Source of the DNA: Mycobacterium sp. IS-1742
Lineage (GTDB): Bacteria; Actinomycetota; Actinomycetes; Mycobacteriales; Mycobacteriaceae
Assembly: GCF_001500125.1 (NCBI RefSeq)
Contig: NZ_LQIV01000015.1
Location: 1 to 64,000, forward strand
DNA length: 64,000 nt
Reading direction: 5' to 3'
Part shown: piece by piece, positions 7,561-15,260 of the stretch
Position numbering within the stretch: the stretch's first letter is position 1
How the letters are laid out: every line of letters begins with the position of its first letter
Made by a program: the position numbers and the translations under genes
The notes under the pieces: model-generated
Told to the model about the DNA's origin: nothing
What the model saw: only the letters and a program-made list of their open reading frames with translations
The model's database searches: none

Positions 7561-7980
7561 ATGACCGACGCCTTCTTCGAACTGACCCAGGCCAAGGCCA
7601 GGTACTGCTACACCCTCGACACCCGCGACTGGGCCGGGTTCGCGGACCTGATGACCGAGGACATCGAACTCGACGTCAGCGAGGGCACCGGTGTGCCGGT
7701 CGTGCACGGCCGCGACGCCGCGGTCGACATGATCCGGTCGTCGCTGACCAACGCGCGTTCGGCACACCAGGTCCACACCCCGCTCATCGACCTGGAGGGG
7801 GACGAGGCCCGCGTGATCTGGGCGATGCAGGACCGGGTGATGTGGGAGAACGGGCCCGCGCTCACCGGCTACGGGCACTACCACGAACGGTGGGTGCGTG
7901 GAGACGGGGGCTGGAAGCTGGCCGCGCTCAAGCTGACTCGACTGATCATGGAGTTCCGGAACGCCGATCACATCGAGTAG
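7561..7980 (+). CDS. SnoaL/NTF2-like protein
   Basis: A 139-residue protein with the cone-shaped NTF2 fold pattern of the SnoaL_4 group, a scaffold used by small cyclases, hydratases and isomerases that often act with P450s or steroid-degrading enzymes. A tyrosine-rich N-terminal helix, the central VHGRDA and the C-terminal WKLAALKLTRL strand are typical. GCGAGAG precedes the ATG. It sits 16 bp after the P450 gene and probably processes the same substrate. Its last 13 bp overlap the end of the convergent PPOX gene. Confidence 0.85.
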   Translation: MTDAFFELTQAKARYCYTLDTRDWAGFADLMTEDIELDVSEGTGVPVVHGRDAAVDMIRSSLTNARSAHQVHTPLIDLEGDEARVIWAMQDRVMWENGPALTGYGHYHERWVRGDGGWKLAALKLTRLIMEFRNADHIE

Positions 7981-8390
7981 CGGCGCACCGACTCGGGGTG
8001 GATGACGAGGCGGACCCAGTCCTCGTCGAGCATCCCGGCGAGTTCTTCGGACCTCGCCGGGTCGGAGAGATCCCAGTAACGGGCGGCGAGGCGGGCGGCC
8101 AGGTCGTGTGCCCCGTCGGGTTCGACGGTGGCACGCCCGGCGACCGACACCCAGCGTTCACGCTCACCCACCGGGGCGGCCACGACGAGCGAGGCGCGAG
8201 GATCACGACGCTGCTGGCGGACCTTCAGACTGTCGGGACCGGTGAACAATTGCACCGTGCCGGCATCGGTGACCTCGAACCACACGGGCCGTGGCTGCGG
8301 CGGGGTCGGCCCGGCGGCCATGGACAGAAAGCCGTGCAACGGGCGTCGGAGCAGCTCGAGGTCGTCGGCAAGAAGCGAGTCGTCACGCAT
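7968..8390 (-). CDS. PPOX-class split-barrel flavin/F420-binding protein
   Basis: A 140-residue protein of the pyridoxamine 5'-phosphate oxidase fold, similar to the many mycobacterial F420- or FMN-dependent reductases. The motifs RPVWFEVTDAG, FTGPDSLKVRQQRRDPR and WVSVAGRATVE mark successive strands and the cofactor phosphate-binding region. The reaction is unknown. The gene converges on and overlaps the SnoaL-like gene by 13 bp and is divergent from the AraC gene, with 81 bp between them. Confidence 0.83.
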   Translation of the reverse strand: MRDDSLLADDLELLRRPLHGFLSMAAGPTPPQPRPVWFEVTDAGTVQLFTGPDSLKVRQQRRDPRASLVVAAPVGERERWVSVAGRATVEPDGAHDLAARLAARYWDLSDPARSEELAGMLDEDWVRLVIHPESVRRYSM

Positions 8391-8471
8391 GGCCTCGATT
8401 CAACCCGGTCTACCCGGACGTATCCATGGGTCAGAGGCCGGATTTCCTGTCCGATCGTCTAACCTCGTCGA

Positions 8472-9413
8472 GTGGACGTGTTCGCCGACCTGTTCCGCGG
8501 GGTACGGGCCCATGGCTCGTTGTTCGGCAGCTCCGCGCTGTCGCCACCCTGGGCGCTGCACTTCGTGGACGGGGCGCCGCTGACGTTGTGCACCGTCCTG
8601 GGTGGCGCGGGTTGGATCGTGCCCTCCGGCGGTACGCCGGAACCGCTGCGGGCCTACGAGACGGTGGTCGTGCGGGGACCGTCGACGTTCACGTTCGTCG
8701 ACGACCTCGACACGCGTGCCGAGCCGATTGCGTGCGGGCGGTTCTGCGCGACGCCCGAACAGGGCGGCACCCGGCACCGTCTGGGATGGAACGACCAGGG
8801 GGACAACAGGTTCGACGCGACGACGTTGATCGTCGGCGCCTATCCGGTGCACGGCGAGATCAACCGCCGCCTGCTCGACGCCCTACCCGTCGTGCTGCGT
8901 GTGGAGGCGGGTGGCACGGGCGACGCCGTGCTGGACCACCTCGCCGCCGAGGTTGCCCTCGACATCCCCGGACAGCAGGTGGTGTTGGACCGGCTGTTGG
9001 ACTGGATGCTGGTGTGCACGCTGCGTGAGTGGTTCGACCGGCCGGACGGCGAACCGCCGCGGTGGTGGGCCGCCCAGCGGGACCCGGTGGTGGGCGACGC
9101 GCTGCGGCTGATGCACGGCGACCCCGCGGCGCCATGGACGGTGTCGTCACTGGCCGAACGCACCGGGGTGTCGCGGTCGACGCTGGCCAAACGCTTCACC
9201 GACCTGCTGGGCGAGCCGCCGCTGACCTACCTCGCCGGCTGGCGGATGACCCTTGCGGCCGACCTGTTGCGCACCGAGGAGGTGACCGTCGCGGAGGTCG
9301 CCGACAGGGTCGGCTATTCCGACCCGTTCGGATTCAGCGCCGCATTCAAGCGGATCAGAGGCGTCAACCCGAGCGAGTTCCGGCGCGCGGCAACCGCTGT
9401 GGTGCCGACATGA
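8472..9413 (+). CDS. AraC-family transcriptional regulator with cupin-type sensor domain
   Basis: A 313-residue regulator. The N-terminal two thirds resembles the AraC cupin_6 ligand-binding domain (WALHFVDGAPLTLCTVLGG; FCATPEQ). The C-terminal double helix-turn-helix runs from about residue 215 to 305, with TVSSLAERTGVSRSTLAKRF and the second-helix signature DPFGFSAAFKRIRGVNPSEFR. It starts at a GTG. Its stop overlaps the ATG of the amidase by 4 bp (ATGA), so it heads a coupled chain with the amidase, VOC and rhomboid genes, some of which it may control. Confidence 0.9.
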   Translation: MDVFADLFRGVRAHGSLFGSSALSPPWALHFVDGAPLTLCTVLGGAGWIVPSGGTPEPLRAYETVVVRGPSTFTFVDDLDTRAEPIACGRFCATPEQGGTRHRLGWNDQGDNRFDATTLIVGAYPVHGEINRRLLDALPVVLRVEAGGTGDAVLDHLAAEVALDIPGQQVVLDRLLDWMLVCTLREWFDRPDGEPPRWWAAQRDPVVGDALRLMHGDPAAPWTVSSLAERTGVSRSTLAKRFTDLLGEPPLTYLAGWRMTLAADLLRTEEVTVAEVADRVGYSDPFGFSAAFKRIRGVNPSEFRRAATAVVPT

Positions 9414-11110
9414 CCAGCGTCGCGGAAGCCTCGATCGCCGACCTGCGCGCCGCACTCGACGCCGGCCGGGTGACGGCGGTCGGTCTGCTCGACGCGTACC
9501 TGGCGCGCATCGCGGCCTACGATCACGACGGCATCAGGTTGAACTCGGTCGTCGTCCTCGATCCCGGCGCGCACACCGCCGCCGCGGAATCCGACGCCAG
9601 GCGCGCCGGCGGGCGCACCCTGGGGCGGCTCGACGGGATCCCGTACACCGCCAAGGACAGCTACCTCGCCCGCGGATTGACCGCTGCCGCAGGCAGTCCC
9701 GCGTTCGAGAACCTGGTGGCACAGCGCGACGCCTTCGCCGTCGAACGGCTGCGCGCCGCGGGCGCGGTGCTGATCGGCTTGACCAACATGCCGCCGATGG
9801 CCAACGGCGGGATGCAGCGCGGCCTGTACGGCCGGGCCGAGAGTCCCTACAACGCCGCCTATCTCACCGCGGCCTTCGGATCCGGCTCGTCGAACGGATC
9901 GGGCACCGCCACGGCGGCGTCGTTCTGCGCGTTCGGCCTGGCCGAGGAGACGTGGTCCTCGGGCCGGGCGCCGGCGTCGAACAACGCGCTGTGCGCCTAC
10001 ACCCCGTCGCGCGGGGTGATCTCGGTGCGCGGCAACTGGCCGCTGGTCCCGACGATGGACGTCGTCGTGCCGCACACCCGGACGATGGCCGATCTCCTGG
10101 AGATCCTCGACGTGATCGTCGCCGACGACCCGGACACCCGCGGTGACTTCTGGCGCACCCAGCCGTGGGTGGCGCTGCCGAGCGCCGACCAGGTCCGTCC
10201 GCGGTCGTACCCCGCTCTGAGCGCAGGGCCGGAAGCCCTGTCCGGCAGGCGGTTCGGGGTGCCGCGGATGTACGTCAACGCCGACCCCGAGGCCGGGACG
10301 GCGGAGTCGCCGGGCATCGGCGGCCCCACCGGTCGGCGCATCGACACCAGGCCCTCGGTGCTGGCGCTTTTCGACGCCGCGCGCCGCGACCTCGAAGCGG
10401 CCGGCGCGCATGTCGTCGACGTCGACTTCCCGGTGGTCACCAACTACGAGGGCGACCGGCCGGGCGCGCCGACTATCCTCACCCGCGGGCTCGTCGACCC
10501 CGACTTCCTGCGCCGTGAACTCCTCGACCTGTCGGCGTGGGCGTGGGACGACTTCCTGCGCGCCAACGGCGATCCCGCGCTGAACACGTTGCGCGACGTC
10601 GACGGTGGTCGGATCTTCCCCCATCCCGACGGTGCGCTGGCCGACCGCTACGACGGTTTCACCGACGACATCGCCGCGTACCCGCAGTGGGTGCGGGACA
10701 ACGCCGTCGACTCGGTGCTCGACATCCCGCACCTGGCCGACGGGGTGCGCGGGCTGGAGGCCACCCGGCGGATCGACCTCGAGAGCTGGATGGACGATCT
10801 GGCGCTCGACGCGGTGATCTTCCCGGCCGCCGCCGACGTCGGACCCGCCGACATGGACGTCAACCCGGCCTCCGCCGAACTTGGGTGGCGCAACGGGGTG
10901 TGGGTGTCCAACGGCAACCTCGTGCCGCGCCACCTCGGGATCCCCACGGTGACGGTGCCGATGGGCACGATGACCGATACCGGCATGCCCGTCGGCCTCA
11001 CGTTCGCGGGCCGCGCCTACAGCGACAACGCGTTGTTGGGCTGGGCGGCGGGTTTCGAGGCGACCGGCAGGCGGCGCACGGCGCCGCCCCGCACGCCGCC
11101 GTTGGCATGA
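9410..11110 (+). CDS. Amidase-signature family hydrolase
   Basis: A 566-residue amidase-signature enzyme that should hydrolyse an amide or ester through a Ser-cisSer-Lys triad. Lys82 (YTAKDSY), the cis-serine in GSGSSNGSG (about 160-161) and the nucleophile region TWSSGR (about 183-184) are visible. The glycine-serine stretch is less regular than the canonical GGSSGGS. It is longer than typical 450-500 residue members because of a mid-protein insertion around 250-330. The start overlaps the AraC gene by 4 bp. The substrate is unknown. Confidence 0.87.
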   Translation: MTSVAEASIADLRAALDAGRVTAVGLLDAYLARIAAYDHDGIRLNSVVVLDPGAHTAAAESDARRAGGRTLGRLDGIPYTAKDSYLARGLTAAAGSPAFENLVAQRDAFAVERLRAAGAVLIGLTNMPPMANGGMQRGLYGRAESPYNAAYLTAAFGSGSSNGSGTATAASFCAFGLAEETWSSGRAPASNNALCAYTPSRGVISVRGNWPLVPTMDVVVPHTRTMADLLEILDVIVADDPDTRGDFWRTQPWVALPSADQVRPRSYPALSAGPEALSGRRFGVPRMYVNADPEAGTAESPGIGGPTGRRIDTRPSVLALFDAARRDLEAAGAHVVDVDFPVVTNYEGDRPGAPTILTRGLVDPDFLRRELLDLSAWAWDDFLRANGDPALNTLRDVDGGRIFPHPDGALADRYDGFTDDIAAYPQWVRDNAVDSVLDIPHLADGVRGLEATRRIDLESWMDDLALDAVIFPAAADVGPADMDVNPASAELGWRNGVWVSNGNLVPRHLGIPTVTVPMGTMTDTGMPVGLTFAGRAYSDNALLGWAAGFEATGRRRTAPPRTPPLA

Positions 11111-11121
11111 TGGTCGCCAGT

Positions 11122-11143
11122 ACTTGCGAGAGACTTGCGAGAG
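11122..11143 (+). repeat. Tandem 11-bp duplication before the VOC gene
   Basis: ACTTGCGAGAG occurs twice back to back (11122-11132 and 11133-11143), just before the GAGG used as ribosome binding site by the GTG at 11155. It looks like a small local duplication in the leader or extreme 5' end of the VOC gene. Confidence 0.7.
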
Positions 11144-11154
11144 GCGAGGTGGCC

Positions 11155-11583
11155 GTGAAGCTCGACCTGTTGACCCCTGGTATCGAGGTGGGTCTGGTGA
11201 CCACGAACCTCGACGCGATGGTGGCCTTCTACGAGGGCTTCCTCGAACTGCAACCCCAGGGGGTCGTCGACTTCCCCGGCGGATCGCAGCGGCGCTACAC
11301 CCTCGGCGGAGGGGTGCTCAAACTCGTCACGTACTCACCGCCGCCGGCTGTGCCCGTCGCACCGGGCGGTGGTCGCGCGCAGGCGGGCTTGCGCTACTTC
11401 ACGGTCGGCGTGAAGAACCTGCGGGCCGTCGCCGCCGCCTTCGAGGCCTCCGGTCACGAGGTGGTCGAACCGGTCACCGAATTCGAACCCGTGCCCGGTA
11501 TGGGATGGATGTTCGTCGCCGACCCGGACGGCAACTGGGTCGAACTGTTCGGGACCCTCGACGGAGCGGAACCGCAGCGATGA
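11155..11583 (+). CDS. VOC (glyoxalase/dioxygenase fold) family protein
   Basis: A 142-residue protein with two beta-alpha-beta-beta-beta modules of the vicinal oxygen chelate fold, the second ending in DPDGNWVELFG with the usual metal-ligand glutamate. Such proteins include glyoxalases, ring-cleaving dioxygenases and epimerases; the reaction is not predictable here. I prefer the GTG at 11155, with GAGG 7 bp upstream, over the in-frame ATG at 11107 that overlaps the amidase stop, since the domain begins right after residue 1. Its stop overlaps the rhomboid ATG by 4 bp. Confidence 0.83.
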   Translation: MKLDLLTPGIEVGLVTTNLDAMVAFYEGFLELQPQGVVDFPGGSQRRYTLGGGVLKLVTYSPPPAVPVAPGGGRAQAGLRYFTVGVKNLRAVAAAFEASGHEVVEPVTEFEPVPGMGWMFVADPDGNWVELFGTLDGAEPQR

Positions 11584-12449
11584 GCCACCCCCAGTATCCG
11601 CAGTCACCGGCCCAGGCGCCGACCTGCTACCGGCACCCCGACCGCCAGACCTACGTGCAGTGCACCCGGTGCGGGCGGTTCATCTGTCCGGAGTGCATGC
11701 GCTCGGCCGCCGTCGGGCACCAGTGCCCGGACTGCGTCGGCGAGGCGGCCCGGTCGGCGCCGCAGGCCCGCGCACCGTTCGGCGGCCGGCTGTCCGACTC
11801 CAAGCCGGTGGTCACCTACACGCTCATCGCGGTCAACGTGCTGACGTTCCTGATGCAGAGCACGTCGGGACAGCTGGAGCGCGAGTTCGTGCTGTGGACG
11901 CCGGGGGTCGCCGACGGCGAGTGGTATCGCCTCGTCACCTCGGCGTTCCTGCACTACGGCGCCATGCACCTGCTGTTCAACATGTGGGCGCTCTACGTCG
12001 TCGGGCCGCCGCTCGAGATGTGGCTGGGCCGGCTGCGCTTCGGTGCGCTGTACGCGCTCAGCGCCCTGGGCGGGTCGGTGCTGGTCTACCTGCTCTCACC
12101 GATCAACGCCGCGACGGCCGGGGCGTCGGGGGCGGTGTTCGGCCTGTTCGGGGCGATGTTCGTGGTGGCCCGCAGGCTCAACCTCGACATCCGCGGGATC
12201 GCCGCGATCATCATCCTCAACCTGGTGTTCACCTTCGTGTACCCGCTGATCAGCTCGCAGGGCATCAGCTGGCAGGGTCACGTGGGCGGGCTGGTCACCG
12301 GTGCGGCGATCGCCGGCGTGTACGCCTATGCGCCCGCCGGGCGGCGCAACCTCGTGCAGGGCGGGGTGACGGCGGCGGTGCTGGTGCTGTTCGTGGTCCT
12401 CGTCTGGTGGCGCACGGAGGAGGTCCTCACGCTGTTCGGGGTGCGCTGA
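11580..12449 (+). CDS. Rhomboid-family intramembrane serine protease with N-terminal zinc finger
   Basis: A 289-residue membrane protein. Residues 16-52 hold a compact Cys/His cluster (C16, H19, C28, C31, C36, C39, H47, C49, C52), a B-box-like zinc-binding module. Six to seven transmembrane helices follow from about residue 77. The catalytic serine is S183 in GASGAVFG and the catalytic histidine H234 in WQGHVGG; the HLLFNMWALY motif of loop 1 is also present, so it should be an active protease cutting transmembrane segments. It ends a chain of genes linked by 4-bp overlaps. Domain order is that of the common actinobacterial rhomboid; the substrate is unknown. Confidence 0.92.
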   Translation: MSHPQYPQSPAQAPTCYRHPDRQTYVQCTRCGRFICPECMRSAAVGHQCPDCVGEAARSAPQARAPFGGRLSDSKPVVTYTLIAVNVLTFLMQSTSGQLEREFVLWTPGVADGEWYRLVTSAFLHYGAMHLLFNMWALYVVGPPLEMWLGRLRFGALYALSALGGSVLVYLLSPINAATAGASGAVFGLFGAMFVVARRLNLDIRGIAAIIILNLVFTFVYPLISSQGISWQGHVGGLVTGAAIAGVYAYAPAGRRNLVQGGVTAAVLVLFVVLVWWRTEEVLTLFGVR

Positions 12450-12455
12450 GCGCCC

Positions 12456-12704
12456 TCAGCTGTGCGGGGTGGGGCTCTGTGCGGACTCCCACTTGGACTC
12501 CAACGACCGGGTCACCTTGGTGCCCGCGGCGAACTCCTGCTCGAAGGTCTCGCCGTCGGCGCCCTCCATCGTGACCAGGTAGGAGTCGTCACCGTCGTTC
12601 TTGTGGACGACCTTGTACGGCTGCGGGCCGGACCCGCGATCCACCGCGATGATGTCGCCCGGGGCCACGACGTCGATCGACTCGTCGGCGAACTCATTGC
12701 TCAT
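12456..12704 (-). CDS. Small acidic protein of unknown function, SigF-type promoter
   Basis: An 82-residue soluble acidic protein with a beta-rich pattern (APGDIIAVDRGSGPQPYKVV; DSYLVTMEGADGETF) that recalls small SH3-like barrels. I do not recognise a characterised family. The start is the ATG at 12704, 10 bp after a SigF-type -10 element, so its mRNA would be nearly leaderless. It converges on the rhomboid gene with 6 bp between the stops. The promoter suggests a stationary-phase or stress protein. Confidence 0.75.
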   Translation of the reverse strand: MSNEFADESIDVVAPGDIIAVDRGSGPQPYKVVHKNDGDDSYLVTMEGADGETFEQEFAAGTKVTRSLESKWESAQSPTPHS

Positions 12705-12714
12705 GCGCCGGGGC

Positions 12715-12741
12715 GTACCCCGGGGGGCGGACCGGCCAAAC
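12715..12741 (-). promoter_or_regulatory. SigF-type promoter of the 82-aa acidic protein
   Basis: Read on the minus strand, GTTT (12741-12738), a 17-bp spacer and GGGTAC (12720-12715) match GTTT-N15-17-GGGTAT at 9 of 10 positions. The ATG lies 10 bp downstream of the -10, so a leaderless or very short leader is expected. Confidence 0.7.
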
Positions 12742-12746
12742 GCGAC

Positions 12747-12971
12747 TCACGTCATACAGACGTCGCTGAACAACAGCACCGGCCACGAGGCGATCGACCC
12801 GAGGAACGAGATCGCGAGGTCGACACCGTGCATGTCGCTGAGGTGGTCGGTGTGCGTACTCGACCAGATGACGCCCACGATCAGATACGGCGTTCCCAGG
12901 AGCAGCCCGATGCCGATCAACTCGGCGATGGTCAGCTTGTAGCTGAGGATTTGGCGAAGCTTCGTCTCCAT
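12747..12971 (-). CDS. Small two-helix membrane protein, related to the protein at 14003-14263
   Basis: A 74-residue protein with two hydrophobic segments (about 19-36 and 53-70). It shares an ordered set of residues with the 86-residue protein at 14003-14263: a SIA/TIA-E/D-LI start, PYLxxGV at the end of helix 1, and a C-terminal WPVLL-x2-D. GGGAGGGT precedes the ATG at 12971. It is divergent from the MpaB-type gene, whose 3' end overlaps the paralogue. The function is unknown; the placing suggests both are accessory membrane subunits for the enzyme between them. Confidence 0.75.
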   Translation of the reverse strand: METKLRQILSYKLTIAELIGIGLLLGTPYLIVGVIWSSTHTDHLSDMHGVDLAISFLGSIASWPVLLFSDVCMT

Positions 12972-13040
12972 GAGTTGACCCTCCCGCTCATGTGGTGATG
13001 TTAACGGTCATTCGTCAACGGCGGGCCTCATTTCACCGGT

Positions 13041-14006
13041 ATGAACCCCACAGAAGTTCATCGCCGATCGACCGAATATGGGATGCTCGCGCACATGGCA
13101 CTGCCCCAGCACAGCGGGCGGGTGTCGGCGGCGGGACGAACGCTGACGCTGGCCGACACCCGCATCACCGTCGACCGCCGCACCGCGCGGTGGTCGGACG
13201 AGCCGGTGACCGCCACCGAGGCGATGGACTTCTGGTCGTTCGCCGCGGGCGCGGCCAACGTGATCATGCAGCTGTCCTGGCCCGAGGTCGGCTACGGCGT
13301 GGTGGAGAGCAAGGTCGATTCGGGCAACCTGCTCAAGCACCCGTGGAAGCGGGCGCGGACCACGTTTGCCTACCTCGCGGTCGCGCTCTTCGGCACCGAC
13401 GCCGACCGTGCCGCATACCGGGCCGCGGTCGACGGCGCGCACCGCCACGTGAAGTCCACCGACGCCAGCCCCGTGCGCTACAACGCGTTCGACCGCGAGC
13501 AACAGATGTGGGTGGCGGCGTGCCTGTTCGTCGGGCTCGAGGACGCGTATCAGATGCTGCGCGGGGAGATGACCCCCGAACAGGCCGAACAGTTCTACCG
13601 GTCGGCGTGGCCGCTCGGCACCACGCTCCAGGTCGCCGAGGAGCAGTGGCCGCCCACCCGCGCGGAGTTCGACGCCTACTGGATCACCGCGTGCGGGCGG
13701 GTGTCGATGGACGACACCGTCCGCCGCTACCTGCTCGACCTGATCGATCTACGGATGATCCCGGCGCCGCTGCGCTGGTCGTCGCGGCACCTGCTGCAGT
13801 TCCTGACCGCGGGATTCCTCGCCCCGATCTTCCGCGAGGCACTGGGAATCACCTGGAGCGCACGACGGCAGCGCTGGTTCGAACGGCTCTTCCTGTTCGT
13901 GGCGTTGGTGAACCGGTTTCTGCCGCCCTTCGTGCGACAGGGTGGCAGCCACGTCCTGCTGGCCGACGTCCGCCGTCGGGTGCGCCGGAACCGGCCGCTG
14001 GTGTGA
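13041..14006 (+). CDS. MpaB/DUF2236-type oxygenase family protein
   Basis: A 321-residue, largely helical protein of the DUF2236 (MpaB/latex-clearing-protein-like) group, heme-binding oxygenases known to cleave isoprenoid side chains in fungi and rubber in actinobacteria. Visible signatures are the aromatic-rich FWSFAAGAANVIMQLSWP segment near residue 60, the central RYNAFDREQQMWVAACLF and the C-terminal RRQRWFERLFLFVALVNRFLPP. In-frame ATGs at 13083 and 13098 are alternative starts. Its stop overlaps the GTG of the next small membrane-protein gene by 4 bp. The substrate is unknown. Confidence 0.78.
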   Translation: MNPTEVHRRSTEYGMLAHMALPQHSGRVSAAGRTLTLADTRITVDRRTARWSDEPVTATEAMDFWSFAAGAANVIMQLSWPEVGYGVVESKVDSGNLLKHPWKRARTTFAYLAVALFGTDADRAAYRAAVDGAHRHVKSTDASPVRYNAFDREQQMWVAACLFVGLEDAYQMLRGEMTPEQAEQFYRSAWPLGTTLQVAEEQWPPTRAEFDAYWITACGRVSMDDTVRRYLLDLIDLRMIPAPLRWSSRHLLQFLTAGFLAPIFREALGITWSARRQRWFERLFLFVALVNRFLPPFVRQGGSHVLLADVRRRVRRNRPLV

Positions 14007-14263
14007 ACGCCGTGCTCGGCGCGCTGCGCCGCCTCCTGTTCGCCGAGGTGAGCATCGCCGACCTGATCGAGGTCGCGATGTGGCTGGCGGTGCCGTATTT
14101 GACCATTGGGGTCGGGTTCACCTTCCTGAACCCGGACTACGTCCAGTTCTTCGAGAGCCAGTTGAGCACGCGACTGCCGGCCGGCGCCGACCTCGCGGCG
14201 TTCGGTCAGACGACGCTGCTGTGGCCGGTCCTGCTGATCGCCGACTACATCTGCGCCGCCTGA
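14003..14263 (+). CDS. Small two-helix membrane protein, paralogue of 12747-12971
   Basis: An 86-residue protein starting at a GTG that overlaps the stop of the MpaB-type gene (GTGA). Two transmembrane segments are predicted (about 20-42 and 66-84). It matches the 74-residue protein on the other side of the oxygenase gene at SIADLI, PYLTIGV and WPVLLIAD. Translational coupling argues that it works with the oxygenase, perhaps anchoring it to the membrane. No characterised family is recognised. Confidence 0.75.
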   Translation: MNAVLGALRRLLFAEVSIADLIEVAMWLAVPYLTIGVGFTFLNPDYVQFFESQLSTRLPAGADLAAFGQTTLLWPVLLIADYICAA

Positions 14264-14290
14264 CGGCCCCGCCACGCCATCATGGGCGGT

Positions 14291-15118
14291 ATGGCCGACG
14301 ACCCGCTGGACCAGTTGTACGCGGTGGCTCCCGACGAGTTCACTGCGCTGCGCACCCGGTTGGCCGCCGACGCCAAGAAACGCGGCGACGCGGCGGCTGC
14401 CAGACGGATCTCCGGCGCGCGCAAGCCGACGACGGCGGCGGCGGTGGTGAACCGGCTCGTCCACAACGACCCCGACGTGCGCGACAGGCTGGCCGAACTC
14501 GGCGAGGAGCTACGCGCCGCGCACACCGCGATGGACGGCGAACGCATCCGCGAATTGTCGGGACGGCAACGCAGACTCATCGAACAGCTGGCCAAGGCCG
14601 CCTTCGACGTGTCCGCGGTCCGGTCTCCCGCGGCCGCGCTGCGTGACGACGTGACCGACACCCTGCACGCGGCGATCGCCGACCCGGACGTCAGATCCCG
14701 GCTGGGCCGACTGGCGAAGGCCGAACACTGGTCGGGTTTCGGGGATGCCGAGATGGTGTTCGCCGAACCACCGGAGAAAGCCACGCCGAAAAAGACCGAG
14801 CGGCACAAGCCCGACAAGAAACCGGTGAAACCCGCGCCGGACAACAGCGAGCAGGAGCGCAGGCGCAAACGCGACCAGGCCCGCGCCGTGCTCGCGGCCG
14901 CCGAACGCGCCAAGGCCGACGCCGACGACACGATGGCGGACCGGCAGAGCGACCTGGCCACCGCCCGGTTACGGGTCGAGGACGCGAAGGAACGCCTCGC
15001 CCGCGCCGAGGAGGGGCTCGCCGCTGCCGACGCCGCCTACCAGGACGCCAAGCGCGCCAGCCGCGAGGCCGGTGACGTGGTCAAGGCCGCCAGGGCCGCG
15101 GTGCGCGAGAGCGGCTGA
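14291..15118 (+). CDS. Hypothetical coiled-coil protein
   Basis: A 275-residue, highly charged protein. The N-terminal 150 residues are helical and alanine/arginine-rich; residues about 155-185 are a Lys/Pro-rich linker; the last 90 residues are a long heptad-patterned coiled coil rich in Ala, Glu, Arg and Asp. No enzyme motif, signal or membrane segment is seen. The ATG at 14291 is chosen; an ATG three codons earlier (14282) is possible. Similar coiled-coil proteins of unknown function occur widely in mycobacteria. Its 3' end is followed by the leader of the second MmpL gene. Confidence 0.78.
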   Translation: MADDPLDQLYAVAPDEFTALRTRLAADAKKRGDAAAARRISGARKPTTAAAVVNRLVHNDPDVRDRLAELGEELRAAHTAMDGERIRELSGRQRRLIEQLAKAAFDVSAVRSPAAALRDDVTDTLHAAIADPDVRSRLGRLAKAEHWSGFGDAEMVFAEPPEKATPKKTERHKPDKKPVKPAPDNSEQERRRKRDQARAVLAAAERAKADADDTMADRQSDLATARLRVEDAKERLARAEEGLAAADAAYQDAKRASREAGDVVKAARAAVRESG

Positions 15119-15260
15119 GGGGTTAGCCTCTCCCGCGGGTCCCCAAACGCGTATTTGCCCGGATATTCCGAAAAGTGGCGCGCATCATGCTCTTCGGGTC
15201 GAGGTGTCGTTCACTACAAGTGATAGCCCGCTCTCGTACTGCGAGCCTACTCTCAGTTCC

